Below the pieces are notes generated by a model, which saw nothing but the letters and a program-made list of their open reading frames with translations, had not been told where the DNA came from and made no database searches. Shown here piece by piece: positions 15,301-24,062 of a stretch of 64,000 bases of DNA (its first letter is position 1; every line of letters begins with the position of its first letter). The translations under genes were made by a program, and so were the position numbers. The stretch is from assembly GCF_031877795.1 (NCBI RefSeq), contig NC_133935.1, positions 81,559,748-81,623,747 on the forward strand, written 5' to 3'. This stretch comes from Strix aluco (lineage: Eukaryota; Chordata; Aves; Strigiformes; Strigidae).

Positions 15301-15805
15301 TAACCCTACTATGACTATGAACAGAACACAGCAGGGCTGAGGAAAAGGAACCACAGATCGCTCACCAAAGGCCGCACAGATTTCTCTCATTCCTCAGTGC
15401 CTGAAACAAATAACTAAGCCAACTCCCAAAGGCGCATAGCAAGGCCCTGCTTCTGCACCCCCAATTTTCCAGTGCCCCCAAGCCCAAACTCCTCTGGAGT
15501 CCTTCCCTAATCCCATCCTGGGCCACTCCTGCTCCTCTTTCCCAATCCTGGACGATCCCCCACCCCCCCCCAAACCCCACCTCGGGCAGCTCCGGATCCC
15601 CTTTCCCGAGCCCCTGTCCCAGGCCGCTTCCTCTCCCCTTCGCCGGACCCATCCCGGGCCGCCCCCGCCCCGAGCCTCCGCCTTAGGCCGCTCCCCCCCG
15701 CCCAGGGGGACTCCTGGGCCCCATCCCGGCCACCCTCACCCCTACGAGCTCCTTCTCCTCCAGCTGCTGCCGTTTCCGGCTGATCTCCCGCTTCAGGATG
15801 TCCAT
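498..15805 (-). CDS. PRPF18: PRPF18, pre-mRNA splicing factor 18 (9 of an expected 10 coding exons)
   Basis: Prp18 acts in the nucleus in the second catalytic step of pre-mRNA splicing, associated with U5 snRNP and working with SLU7 (family knowledge). The CDS joins, in transcript order: 15740-15805, 14570-14647, 11536-11640, 9069-9182, 7144-7290, 5357-5425, 4167-4307, 3611-3682 and 498-653. This gives 948 nt, 316 codons. All junctions are GT-AG and phase 0, and no stop interrupts the joined frame. Residues about 75-121 form the SFM/PRP4-like motif ([20 protein letters not shown], then [12 protein letters not shown]). Residues about 185-316 form most of the Prp18 helical domain, including the highly conserved loop [20 protein letters not shown]. 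The vertebrate protein is about 342 aa, so about 26 C-terminal residues lie left of the window. The start is the only in-frame ATG of the MDILK N-terminus. Identification is near certain; exact UTR ends are not determined. Confidence 0.97.
654..3610 (-). other. PRPF18 intron 8
   Basis: It contains a CR1 fragment at about 855-1455 in antisense orientation to PRPF18. The remainder is AT-rich intronic DNA with short A runs (for example 3711-3723) and no coding potential that I can support. Confidence 0.8.
855..1455 (+). mobile_element. CR1 LINE, 5'-truncated copy A (antisense in PRPF18 intron 8)
   Basis: It is the 3' end of a CR1 non-LTR retrotransposon. The translation from about 881 shows the C-terminal ORF2 block [34 protein letters not shown] and [20 protein letters not shown]. 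That frame ends at a stop near 1223-1225 in place of the expected reading-through codon, so the copy is dead. The 3' tail carries ATTCTGTG-type octamers at about 1440-1455. It is nearly identical to copy B at 9781-10445. The 5' boundary is uncertain by about 15 bases. Confidence 0.93.
3611..3682 (-). CDS. PRPF18: PRPF18 coding exon 8 (residues 241-264)
   Basis: It encodes [20 protein letters not shown] then EYVK. The acceptor AG is at 3683-3684 behind a strong polypyrimidine tract (read on the minus strand, about 3685-3722). The donor GTATGT starts at 3610. The first residue is Thr where I recall Asn in mammals. Confidence 0.96.
3683..4166 (-). other. PRPF18 intron 7
   Basis: A short intron with a purine run on the plus strand near 3685-3724 that serves as the polypyrimidine tract of exon 8. 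Nothing else is seen. Confidence 0.8.
4167..4307 (-). CDS. PRPF18: PRPF18 coding exon 7 (residues 194-240), first helices of the Prp18 domain
   Basis: It encodes [20 protein letters not shown], then [20 protein letters not shown] and FRKLRKR. The acceptor AG is at 4308-4309 and the donor GTGAAT starts at 4166. Residue 213 is Gly where I recall Ser in mammals. Confidence 0.98.
4308..5356 (-). other. PRPF18 intron 6
   Basis: Intronic DNA with no recognised repeat, RNA gene or coding exon. Confidence 0.75.
5357..5425 (-). CDS. PRPF18: PRPF18 coding exon 6 (residues 171-193)
   Basis: It encodes [20 protein letters not shown] then FLK, leading into the Prp18 domain. The acceptor AG is at 5426-5427 and the donor GTAACA starts at 5356. 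Confidence 0.96.
5426..7143 (-). other. PRPF18 intron 5
   Basis: Intronic DNA that contains the 29-base A tract at 6315-6343. No other feature is recognised. Confidence 0.75.
6315..6343. repeat. Homopolymer A tract, 29 bases
   Basis: An uninterrupted run of A on the plus strand (T on the PRPF18 transcript strand). No recognisable retrotransposon body lies next to it, so it looks like a simple repeat and not a LINE tail. It is a likely length polymorphism. Confidence 0.9.
7144..7290 (-). CDS. PRPF18: PRPF18 coding exon 5 (residues 122-170)
   Basis: It encodes [20 protein letters not shown] then an acidic linker ([11 protein letters not shown]) and the end of the exon at EELE. The linker joins the SFM region to the C-terminal Prp18 domain. 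The acceptor AG is at 7291-7292 and the donor GTATGT starts at 7143. Confidence 0.97.
7291..9068 (-). other. PRPF18 intron 4
   Basis: Intronic DNA with short T and A runs (for example around 8281-8296). No repeat family or gene is recognised. Confidence 0.75.
9069..9182 (-). CDS. PRPF18: PRPF18 coding exon 4 (residues 84-121), core of SFM motif
   Basis: It encodes [20 protein letters not shown] and continues [18 protein letters not shown]. This is the splicing-factor motif shared with PRP4, with the R-x-GEPI-x-LFGE signature. The acceptor AG is at 9183-9184 and the donor GTAACA starts at 9068. Confidence 0.98.
9183..11535 (-). other. PRPF18 intron 3
   Basis: It contains CR1 copy B (9781-10445) in the same sense as PRPF18. 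The rest, including open stretches near 10531-10922 on both strands, shows no family I recognise. Confidence 0.8.
9781..10445 (-). mobile_element. CR1 LINE, 5'-truncated copy B (sense in PRPF18 intron 3)
   Basis: A CR1 3' fragment read on the minus strand. An open frame of 170 codons (9791-10303) covers the C-terminal ORF2 region from [20 protein letters not shown] through [20 protein letters not shown] to near the element's 3' end. The upstream part (about 10345-10440: [20 protein letters not shown]) is in another frame, separated by a small lesion around 10315-10330 next to GTGACCAGCAGAAG. The copy is therefore not functional. The tail has the avian CR1 AATCACAGAATCA-like end at 9781. The long uninterrupted frame and close match to copy A suggest a relatively young subfamily. 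Confidence 0.94.
11536..11640 (-). CDS. PRPF18: PRPF18 coding exon 3 (residues 49-83)
   Basis: It starts with a Gln/Glu-rich linker (VQQQEEEE), then [20 protein letters not shown] and the beginning of the SFM motif (MTLSRQE). The acceptor AG is at 11641-11642 and the donor GTAAAA starts at 11535. Confidence 0.97.
11641..14569 (-). other. PRPF18 intron 2
   Basis: Intronic DNA with an A tract near 12350-12364, a TATATATA stretch near 13100-13108 and a small local duplication at 14137-14200. No exon or mobile element is recognised. Confidence 0.75.
14137..14200. repeat. Two-copy imperfect tandem repeat, period about 34
   Basis: The motif AAAATTATCCAAAT followed by ATCAATTTTT occurs from about 14138 and again from about 14172, with a third partial TTTATCAAT between. 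It looks like a local replication-slippage duplication in AT-rich intron DNA. Confidence 0.7.
14570..14647 (-). CDS. PRPF18: PRPF18 coding exon 2 (residues 23-48)
   Basis: It encodes [20 protein letters not shown] followed by QRCGYK. The acceptor AG is at 14648-14649 and the donor GTATGG starts at 14569. The [10 protein letters not shown]...EEEAYF..CGYK block is diagnostic of Prp18 N-termini. Confidence 0.97.
14648..15739 (-). other. PRPF18 intron 1
   Basis: The promoter-proximal end (about 15,540-15,739) is GC-rich and CpG-containing. It has a C run on the plus strand (about 15548-15570), which is G-rich in the transcript and may form a quadruplex. The distal part is ordinary AT-rich DNA. 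Confidence 0.75.
15740..15805 (-). CDS. PRPF18: PRPF18 coding exon 1 (residues 1-22)
   Basis: It encodes [20 protein letters not shown] plus VG, a basic then acidic helical N-terminus. The ATG is at 15803-15805. The donor GTGAGG begins at 15739. Length and MDILK start match the family, but residues in the second half differ from the mammalian form as I recall it. Confidence 0.95.
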
Positions 15806-15960
15806 GGCGCCCTCAGCCACTGCCGCCGCCGGAAGTAGCGGAGCAAAACAATGGCGTCACTTCCGGACGCCCGCGCCGGCAGCCGGGTCGCGAGGCCGCG
15901 CTCCCTCACAGCGCCCCCTGGTGGCTGGGAGGAGCGATGGAGATGGTGACCATAGGGGGC
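15806..15960 (-). promoter_or_regulatory. PRPF18 promoter / 5' UTR region, CpG-rich, TATA-less
   Basis: It lies directly upstream of the PRPF18 ATG. Two ETS/GABP-type sites occur in opposite orientation: CCGGAAGT at 15829-15836 and ACTTCCGG at 15859-15866. A YY1-like ATGGCG lies between them (about 15851-15856). CpGs are dense through about 15,900, and no TATA box is seen. These are typical of housekeeping vertebrate promoters (known pattern). The exact transcription start is inferred to lie in this interval and was not determined. Confidence 0.75.
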
Positions 15961-16057
15961 GACAGTGGCGACAGAGTGTGCACAGGCTGAACTGTGAGGG
16001 CTCAGCTGCCCGGGGATGCGTGGGGCTGGTCACTGGGCCCAGGGATGGCATCGTGGA

Positions 16058-16346
16058 TGTCAGTCTCTTCTCCCAAGTAACAAGCGATAGGATGAGAGGA
16101 AACAGCCTCAAGGTGCACCAGGGGAGGTTTAGATTGGATATTGGGAAAAATGTCCTCACTGAAAGGGTTGTCAAGCATTGGAACAGGCTGCCCAGGAAAG
16201 GGGTTGAGTCACCACCCCTGGAGGTATTTAAGAGAGATGGAGATGTGGCACTTAGGGACATGGTTTAGTGGTGGACTTGGCAGTGTTAGGTTTACAGTTC
16301 CACACGATCACCTTAAAGGTCTTTTCCAACCTAAACAATTCTGCGT
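16058..16346 (+). mobile_element. CR1 LINE 3' fragment, about 250 bp upstream of the PRPF18 start
   Basis: The translated plus strand shows the C-terminal ORF2 block ([20 protein letters not shown], then [20 protein letters not shown]), followed by the CR1 3' UTR signature with TCTTTTCCAACCTAAACAATTCT at its end. It is more diverged than copies A and B. It lies immediately upstream of the CpG-rich PRPF18 promoter, pointing away from that gene. Confidence 0.9.
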
Positions 16347-19300
16347 TGCTACAAGGCTGGTCACTGGCCCCAAGGAGCATGTGGGCCCAGCCATACGAGG
16401 GTGCAGCTGCCACACAGGAGGGCCAGATGCCTCCTCAGCTGCTCCTGGCATGGGTGAGTCCCTGCCACCAGCTGGTGCACTCAGGGAGGCTTAACAACAC
16501 CCCAAGGGAAATCAGAACTGTTTCACTGACTCCTACATGCCCTCAGGCAAAGCTACACCTGTGAACAGTGTAGGGTTTAATTGCAGGGCACTCGCAAGTA
16601 CCCCGCTCCTTCCCCAGGTGCTGGTGTTAAAAATCACCCAAGAGATGGGAAAGGTTTGTGCTCCCTGTCCCCTGTGATGCCTGTGCACCTGAGGCAGCAC
16701 GTTGAAATTTCACTGTGATGCCTGGTTTCTGCTTTCTTCAGGCCTTGAGGACTGAGGTAGCTGGTAAGGACTGAGCTCCTTAGGGTGTATATCCTGGAAG
16801 TAAAAACTGCTACTTTTGTTAGCTTGAGTCCTTGTCACCAGGCATACAACATTTGTGACACAGGTAATAACACAAAGAAATCTCTTGTTTTGCTTATTTA
16901 CCTGGTTTTGTCCAGCAATTTCCATCCTGCGGCTTGTAAACTCCAAGAGGTCCAGAAAAAGCTTTGAAGAATGAGTAAGAACAGCCAATCCTCACTCAGC
17001 TTAAATTCATCAGGGCTACACCTTTGCTGGAAACGAAGGGCACCGAACAGTGAAGGGTGAAAGTCACGTAACTTCAGCTCCTCTGTTTTCCTTAGGAGCA
17101 GCCTGGCTGGTAGCAGCACCTCTGTCTCCTCTAGTCTCATGCTATGGCACATGGCAGCTTCTGCCTCCCTAGGTCCTCCCACATTTTTTTTTTCACTCTT
17201 AGGTCCTCTCAGGTTTTTTCTTTGCCTTTCCCCGTTGTAAGCTCCATTGCTCCAGTAGCTATTTTGGAGGGCGGTAACTGTAACTGGCTTTTCACCTACA
17301 TAATCTGAGCAGTGCACCATGGTTCTTTCTTGCAGAAAATGGCCCACTGGTTTAAGGGTGTTGTTTAAGCCCAGGCTGGAAGGGTATGGATTTAGAAATC
17401 ATACCCTGCTTTACCTCAGGCTTGAATGCAATCGCTTTGCAATGAGGAAGCAGGAACAGTCCTCCTACGCTTTTTCGTAGTTCTTCTAAAGGGAAATTAT
17501 TTCACATCTGACAGTGAAAGTATCTGGGAAGAACTCAGTAGAGAGGCCCAGGGGGATGTGCCCGCATTTGGGTAAGGGCATAAATTGCAAGGCTGCAGGA
17601 ATACTCTGTAGTGGACTTCATAGCAAACAAATCCAGATGCTCATGTCTGAGTGCCAGCTGCCCCCCTCAATTAACTGTCGTGTAGACATAACCTTAGACC
17701 TTGCTTCATTTCCTGCTTTGGTTTGACCTTATATCTCAGGACAGTACAAAATGAAGAAGGAAAGCCAACTCACACACAGTATTCACAAGAATGATGTAGT
17801 GACTGTGAGGCGACACCTAGACCAAAGATCTCTCGGTTTATAAAAATCAAAACAAACCAAGAAGGTAGCAGGGAAGTGTATAACAGACAAGGAAAGCAGC
17901 TGAACAGTTTATGTTAGTAAAACAACTTTGGCTAGGTTTGAAATTAATGCTGTACTGCTGAAAGGTGTCTAAAAGTACACTAATGATGACACAACCTTCC
18001 ACGATTGATTTGGTGCCCTTCTTCCAGTACTCCTGGTTCTGTGCTTTTTCGCCTCCAAATCAAAGCATCCTTTAATGTAAATCCCCTCTGTGATCAAGAC
18101 AGTTGTCTTGTCCTGTGGAAGAGAAGTGGCAATCTACAAAGTACAACATCCCCCAAAAGAGTTGCTGTATGTATGCAAGTATGTATGCAAATATTTATAT
18201 ATGTTGGCTCTGTTCTTCTGAAGGCATTCACTAATATCTCCTTGAAGAAGGAAAGGGGGGGAAAAATATTTGGTGTCATCCATCTCCTCAAGATTTCTCT
18301 TTTTGAAGAGATTAGAAAAACTTCTGATGTATAAGAAGTAGTGGTACCTTCTTTTTCTTTCACTCACAACTCATGAGGAAATTCACTCTGGCTTGCTGTC
18401 TGATTTCCAGGATGGCAAATCAGTTTGACTTCTCTTTGCCTTGGGGTCAGGGCAACATTTTCTGAGGAACATGAATTGTTGAGATGGTTGGCTCAAGTCT
18501 GGGCTGGACTCTGTTCAAAGCTTCTCTGTTCTTCAGAACACATTCCCAAGGGTGTATCTATGCTGGCAATTCGTTACGGTCCCTGCCTGCTTCGTTACGG
18601 ATCTCTCATCCTTTGACTGTCTCCATTCACACATGCTACTTGGTTGTAGGGTGCATATCTGGAGCACCACTTGCAGGACAAACTCATGGCACACATGAAA
18701 GCTCACACTGTGGGCTCTGCTCCTTGGACCACACAATGGAAACAGTTCCTCCACACTCCAAGAGGGTTTCTCCAAGTCTCTGTTGCTCCAAGGAGCCCTT
18801 AGACTGTGGAAACTGCTTAGCAGTGTGTTACAAAAGTGGACAATTCCTTCCCTGTGCTGGTTCCTCATCCATGCAATGATCCTTTTGATGACATCAGTGC
18901 ATAAAATATTTTTAACATGTGAAACGGGAGCTTTTCCAAGCTGTATTTCAAACTATCAATTTATCATATATGACATTACTCTACTCATTAGAGTCAATTA
19001 GATCATTGCTATAAATCCTTGTCTTGACTATTTGTTTTCTATTGCTCCTGTTTTGCTTTTCAGGGCAATACTGCTGGTTTGGTACCACGATGGCTGCATA
19101 TTTCTGTCTCACATGTGATTAATAAATGGTTTTTTTTTGCTGTCAGGGCTGTAGCCAGGCCGTTAAGCTCTCCCAAAACCACTTGCAAGGTCTTGAGAGC
19201 TCACTGCAGCTGAGCTTGGGTCTGGAAGCAATAGTGTTATCCGTGTTTTTCCTAGATCCAGGTTTCCGCAGACCTCTGGAACAACCCCACACGGTTAACC

Positions 19301-22300
19301 ACAAAGCTACTTGGAAGTAATTCGCTTCACAACATTCCATATGAAATCAAGACTGAAAAGGGAAATCTAGAAGTTACTCAAAATCTTCGAAAATTCATGA
19401 CCCTTGTAAGTAATAGAAATACAAGCTTAAAACACACACGAGGTGTTTCATTCCAATTTCTTTATGATTAAGTGATTGCTCAGCTTTATCTGCTGCAAGC
19501 CAACTGTCAACTTACAGGAAGATTATGGAAGGCAGCTCAGAAATATGTTGTCTCACTCAAACAACCCAGATGTCATCTATTTGCTGAAGTGGTAAAGCTG
19601 ATCAGAATGATTTCGGTTGCACTCAGTTGTTGTATTCAGTTTATATTTAGCTGTTTTCAGGTTGGGTTCAATACTTTATGGGTATCCAGTTTCACCTTTG
19701 TATCTGATATTAAAACAGGGGAAAACCCCAGCTCAGCCAGCATATCCTTTCACTTGCCCACAGGAGGCAGAACTGATGCCTTACAGCTGATAGACTGCAG
19801 AAGAACTCATTTCGAGTAACGCAGGGCACAGATCACTCATGGAAACCTTTTTCAGATGTGTACATGTTTCCTCTTATTCATCTTTAAAATACTATAACAA
19901 AAAAGACATTTGATAAAATTGCCTTTATACCATGACTAAATATGTGCACTTCTAGCAAAGGGAGCTCCACATTCAGTCTCACTCTTTTCCTCATTTATTA
20001 AAGTGGTCCTTAACTTTTTGGAAGGGATTAACCTATCCAGTTCCCCATTCTTTACTCCCACATTTACTTTGTTTACAGGTATCTCCAGCTCGTCGCATCC
20101 ACAGGTCACCTCCACATGCCTGACAATTTGTTCTAAGCAGGCATGGTAGCACTTCTGCTAAGGTTTCCAAATTGCACTTTCCTACAATTCTTGCATTGGG
20201 GATGGGCCCATCCCCTCCATATAGTGAATTAAAGCCACTCATACAGGCTTGCTATTTCTTGTTTACCTTTCAGAACTGCCTAAACAGTAGCGCACAACCT
20301 CCAGGAGGTCACAGACTGAGAAACACTCAGCCAGAGGGAAGATCGAGGAAGAAGTAGGGGGTGGCACTCCACCACGGGTGTCCAAAAGCCACTGGCAAAG
20401 ACAAGAAAAGCTCACAGGTGAGACAATGGCAGAAAAAAGGTTCCTGGCATTTCTAACCAACAGCAGTCTTCAAAAGCGTATGATATTCGTGCATCGTTAG
20501 GGCTAAAAGAAGCAGGTGGCATTTTAATTTGGTTTGTTTTGCTTTTTAAAGCATTGCTTGATTGGTTCTCAAGGTAAGTCAACCCCCATAGTTCCTGTCT
20601 GCCAGGACAGACCTCTGTTAAAATGCTTAGGAAAGTAGTGACATCCATATGGATGTTACTAGTTAGTAAGGCTAGCGTAGCTTGTAGAAACATGCTTGAA
20701 ATAACTGTTTGAATGGTAATTATCCTCTGGTTTTGAGAAAGGAATATTTAGGTGAATTGTTTAGGTTGTCTAAAGGATGCATGGGTCAAGTCCTATCCCA
20801 GCAGCTTTATTATATGTAAAATTGAGGTGGTGTAAAAACTTGTTAATGCTTCTAAAAAGCTTTACATTTAAAACCTGCCAATTATTGCCAAACTGGCTGG
20901 TACAGGAGATATCTGAGGAAATTTTTGTTGTTTCAGGAAACAGTATTGGTAACTCAGCTTATGGCACTGTGTCATCAGAGCCCCTAATGAATCTGTCCCA
21001 AGATGTCACTAGGGAGATCGTGCTCTTTTGACAGCAGTGGCCATTTGTGACTGTTAAAGAACTCAAAACACCTCGCAGGAAAATGATCACGCTGCTTCTT
21101 TTTTGTTGTTGTTGTTGATATATCTGTAGATGCGCTTCCCAGCACTTCAGCAGTACATGGCTAATGATGTTAAGTGGGGAACATACTCAATCGCAGCATC
21201 AGTCTGCACTACAGATATCCAAACAGAAAACTCTTTCCAGGAAAGATGCAGTAACAGGACTAATCCCTGCAAACGCAGACTGGTTTGTCAAATTCTGTGC
21301 ACTGAGTTTTAGATCCATACAATTATCTCTCTCCTCAACCTTCCCCAAAGCAAGGTCTATACTTCACAACCCTCATTTTAGAGACACTTTAGCTGTATTC
21401 AAATTATAGGTGAATAAACATAACAGAGACCCCTCCAAATGCCAAACAGATCTCACTGGATGGTAAAAAAGTTCATAAAAACATCTATTTTTCTTCTATT
21501 TTTATGTATACAGAAGATAAATGGTTGAGCATAAAGTATTGTACTTCTGAGTTTGAGTTCATTAGCTTCTATTCAACCCAGGCAAGAAATCTCTCAAAGT
21601 TGTTATGAAATGATCATGCTTCTGTGTTGTCAGTTTGATCCCTGCAGGATGTGTCCATCTCAGAGAAAATACCCATTCAGGTGCATTGGCTGCCTCAGCT
21701 GAGAGGTCAAGGATTGAATGGGTGATGGAGTCTTCAATATCTACACATCTCTGAGGGTAAATCGGGGGGGGGGGGGGGGGGGGGCACACTAATGAAAATG
21801 CTGCTGCATATATCTTACTGCTGAATAAAAGCATCGTTTTCAGATGTTGTCAGTCTCCAGCCTGACACAGTTATTAAATTCACATAATCTCTCTTTAAAA
21901 AGTTCATGTGTGAGTAGATTTTGAACTACATTGTACCTTGCAATGAAATTTCATTTTTTAGAACTGAAAAGCAGGCAGGTGGTTATGAACGTGTCTTAAG
22001 CTATTTCTCCAGCCTGAAATGTAAGTGCTGTTTGAAAACATTTAGGGAAATAGAACATCTTAGTAGAAGCCGCAGCAACTTTTCATGAATTTATTTTAGC
22101 TTACATCAGTATTCTGAGCTACAAGGATTATAATTTAGTAGAGAGACTCTCATTGGGAGATGGGATTGAAGGCATCGAGGCAGCAGCCCTGTGAGTTGAC
22201 AGGGATGCTAATATAGCCACAGCAGAAGTTTAGAGAGCAGATCAGAGCAGCTGGGTGGGCTGATAGAGAGGATCAGGGCAGCCCAGAGGAGCAGTAAGAG

Positions 22301-23790
22301 GATCCAAATAAGTGGATTAGTAGCATACTAAAGCACACATTACTTTTAGTTTTCAAACTCCCATTGATTTTAGTGCAAGTGCATTTACTAATGTGTGGCA
22401 GGAGAAATGGAAGAGGATCAAGGCAGAATCAAGACACAGAGAGCAGTTCCCTGTGGCAAGCTGGAAACGGCGAGAAGGCTGGGCTGGGGAGGCACAGCAT
22501 AATGTCCCCACATCAGTCTCAGTCAGGACTTAAAGGAGGATGGCTGTTGTCTGGGCTTCTTCATCCCGCAGCCTCAAGGAGCTGTCTAACGTTGCTAAAT
22601 GCTATTGTTCCTGCAGCTGATTCTGCATTCATCTTCCATCCGTAGCTCCAGTGATTGACTCTTTCCATTGCTGTACTCTTACATCTGCCTTCAGCTGCTG
22701 TGACTGAAGCCAACTGACACAAAAATGTAGGTATGATTAGTAGCATAACCGTCTTTGAACTCTTCTAGTTGGGGACCCTGAGCTGAGCTTGCCGCAATTT
22801 GTGCCTGTAGCGTTCATCAGAAATGGGACCTCTTACCCTAGCTGTGCTTGGGCTCCCATGATTAACATCGACTCCAGAACTACCCAAAGCTCAAGCAGGC
22901 CCTCTCCTAGAATGCAAGCCTGGCTTTACACTTCATCTGTTTAGACAGAGGTGCTAGCAATGCAAAGACACATCCAGACTAAGATTTCTAAGCACTATTA
23001 CTCTTTATATAGCACGAAAACCAAAGTTCTAGCCAAAATAACAAGCCCTGCTCACATTGCCCTCAGTTCCCTTGAAGCACCTTTGGTCCTAAGTGGGAGT
23101 CAGGGCAAAACTTGTGTGCTCATGATTTCTCCATGTTGCAGAGAAGCACAGGACATGCACGCATGTGGGCAGACCTTTTTTACTCTTCCACATTAGCTTT
23201 CATAAAAGCATTGTTGAGACCTTTTCTTCCAACCACATCTGTTGCTTAGACACCTCGGTCTCCGCACCCACTCCTAGCAGAATTCAAATCTGAAAGCTGG
23301 TTTGTCCTAGGGAAGAGTTAATACCTTAATATCCAGTTATCCTACAAGTATTTGATCAGAGTGGATGACCATCAAACTTTGACTCTTAGACTATGCTGCC
23401 CTTCCTTGCAGTCTTAGTCCAAGCTACACATAAAATGACAGAGGGGAAAAGCCCAGCCTTACAGTCAAAATGGGGTTTGCATTCTGATACAGAAATATAC
23501 AGAGGGTTTGTAACTGCACACACAAAGAACACTTTGTACATAGATTCAGTTATATTCTTTATTGTTGAAACAGTTCTGGAATGTTTTGGTCTCCCTGAGC
23601 TGGCAAACAGATGAAAACATTGGTCTGTCCCGTAGTTTTTTCTTTTAAATTTATATGAGGAAGATTAACAAGCAGCAGAATGGACAAGAAGCCATTTCAA
23701 AATAGTGTCCTGAAGGAAAAAAGAGACTAAGGATAGAGATGTAACATATCAAGTACTGTGACTAAAACAATACAGGAAGAACTTAAGGTG
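16347..23790. other. Intergenic region between PRPF18 and BEND7, left part
   Basis: No protein-coding gene is supported. Open stretches (for example 16898-17347 minus, 149 codons, and 18484-18879 plus, 131 codons) show no recognisable domain and are consistent with chance. It contains the 21-base G tract at 21764-21784 and a short (GTT)n run near 21105-21116. A non-coding RNA cannot be excluded from sequence alone. Confidence 0.65.
21764..21784. repeat. Homopolymer G tract, 21 bases
   Basis: An uninterrupted run of 21 G on the plus strand, followed by CACACT. Such a tract can form intramolecular G-quadruplexes and is prone to sequencing error and slippage. Confidence 0.9.
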
Positions 23791-24062
23791 GAATCACAGA
23801 ATCACAGAATTGTCTCGGTTGGAAAAGACCTTGAAGATCATCCAGTCCAACCATTGACGTAACACTGACAGTTCCCAACTACAGCATATCCCTAAGCGCT
23901 AAGTCAACTTTACTCTTACACACCTCCAGGGATGGGGACTCCACCACCTCCCAGGGCAGCCCATTCCAACGCCTAACTACCCGTTCTGTAAAGAAATGTT
24001 TCCTAATATCCAGTCTAAACCTTCCCCGGCGCAACTTGAGGCCATTCCCTCTTGTCCTGTCA
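23791..24062 (-). mobile_element. CR1 LINE 3' fragment in the intergenic region
   Basis: It begins on the plus strand with duplicated AATCACAG units and TTGGAAAAGACCTTGAAGAT, the standard reverse-complement of a bird CR1 3' end. It continues through the conserved GGGATGGGGACTCCACCACC block to CTTGTCCTGTCA, where it stops abruptly. This is a 5'-truncated insertion of about 270 bp. Confidence 0.95.

Noticed and set aside
16898..17347. 149-codon minus-strand open frame in the intergenic region
   Set aside because: No family recognised and no Kozak, splice or promoter support. It was noted in case it belongs to a non-coding RNA but is not called as a gene.
18570..18600. Direct repeat of TTCGTTACGG, 21 bases apart
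   Set aside because: Two short copies with no flanking element. It is too small to interpret as a target-site duplication or regulatory array.
20002..20327. Possible hAT-type DNA transposon: AGTGGTCCTTAAC at one end and GAGAAACACT at the other
   Set aside because: The ends resemble hAT termini, but only about half of the first 20 bases match as an inverted repeat and no body could be recognised.
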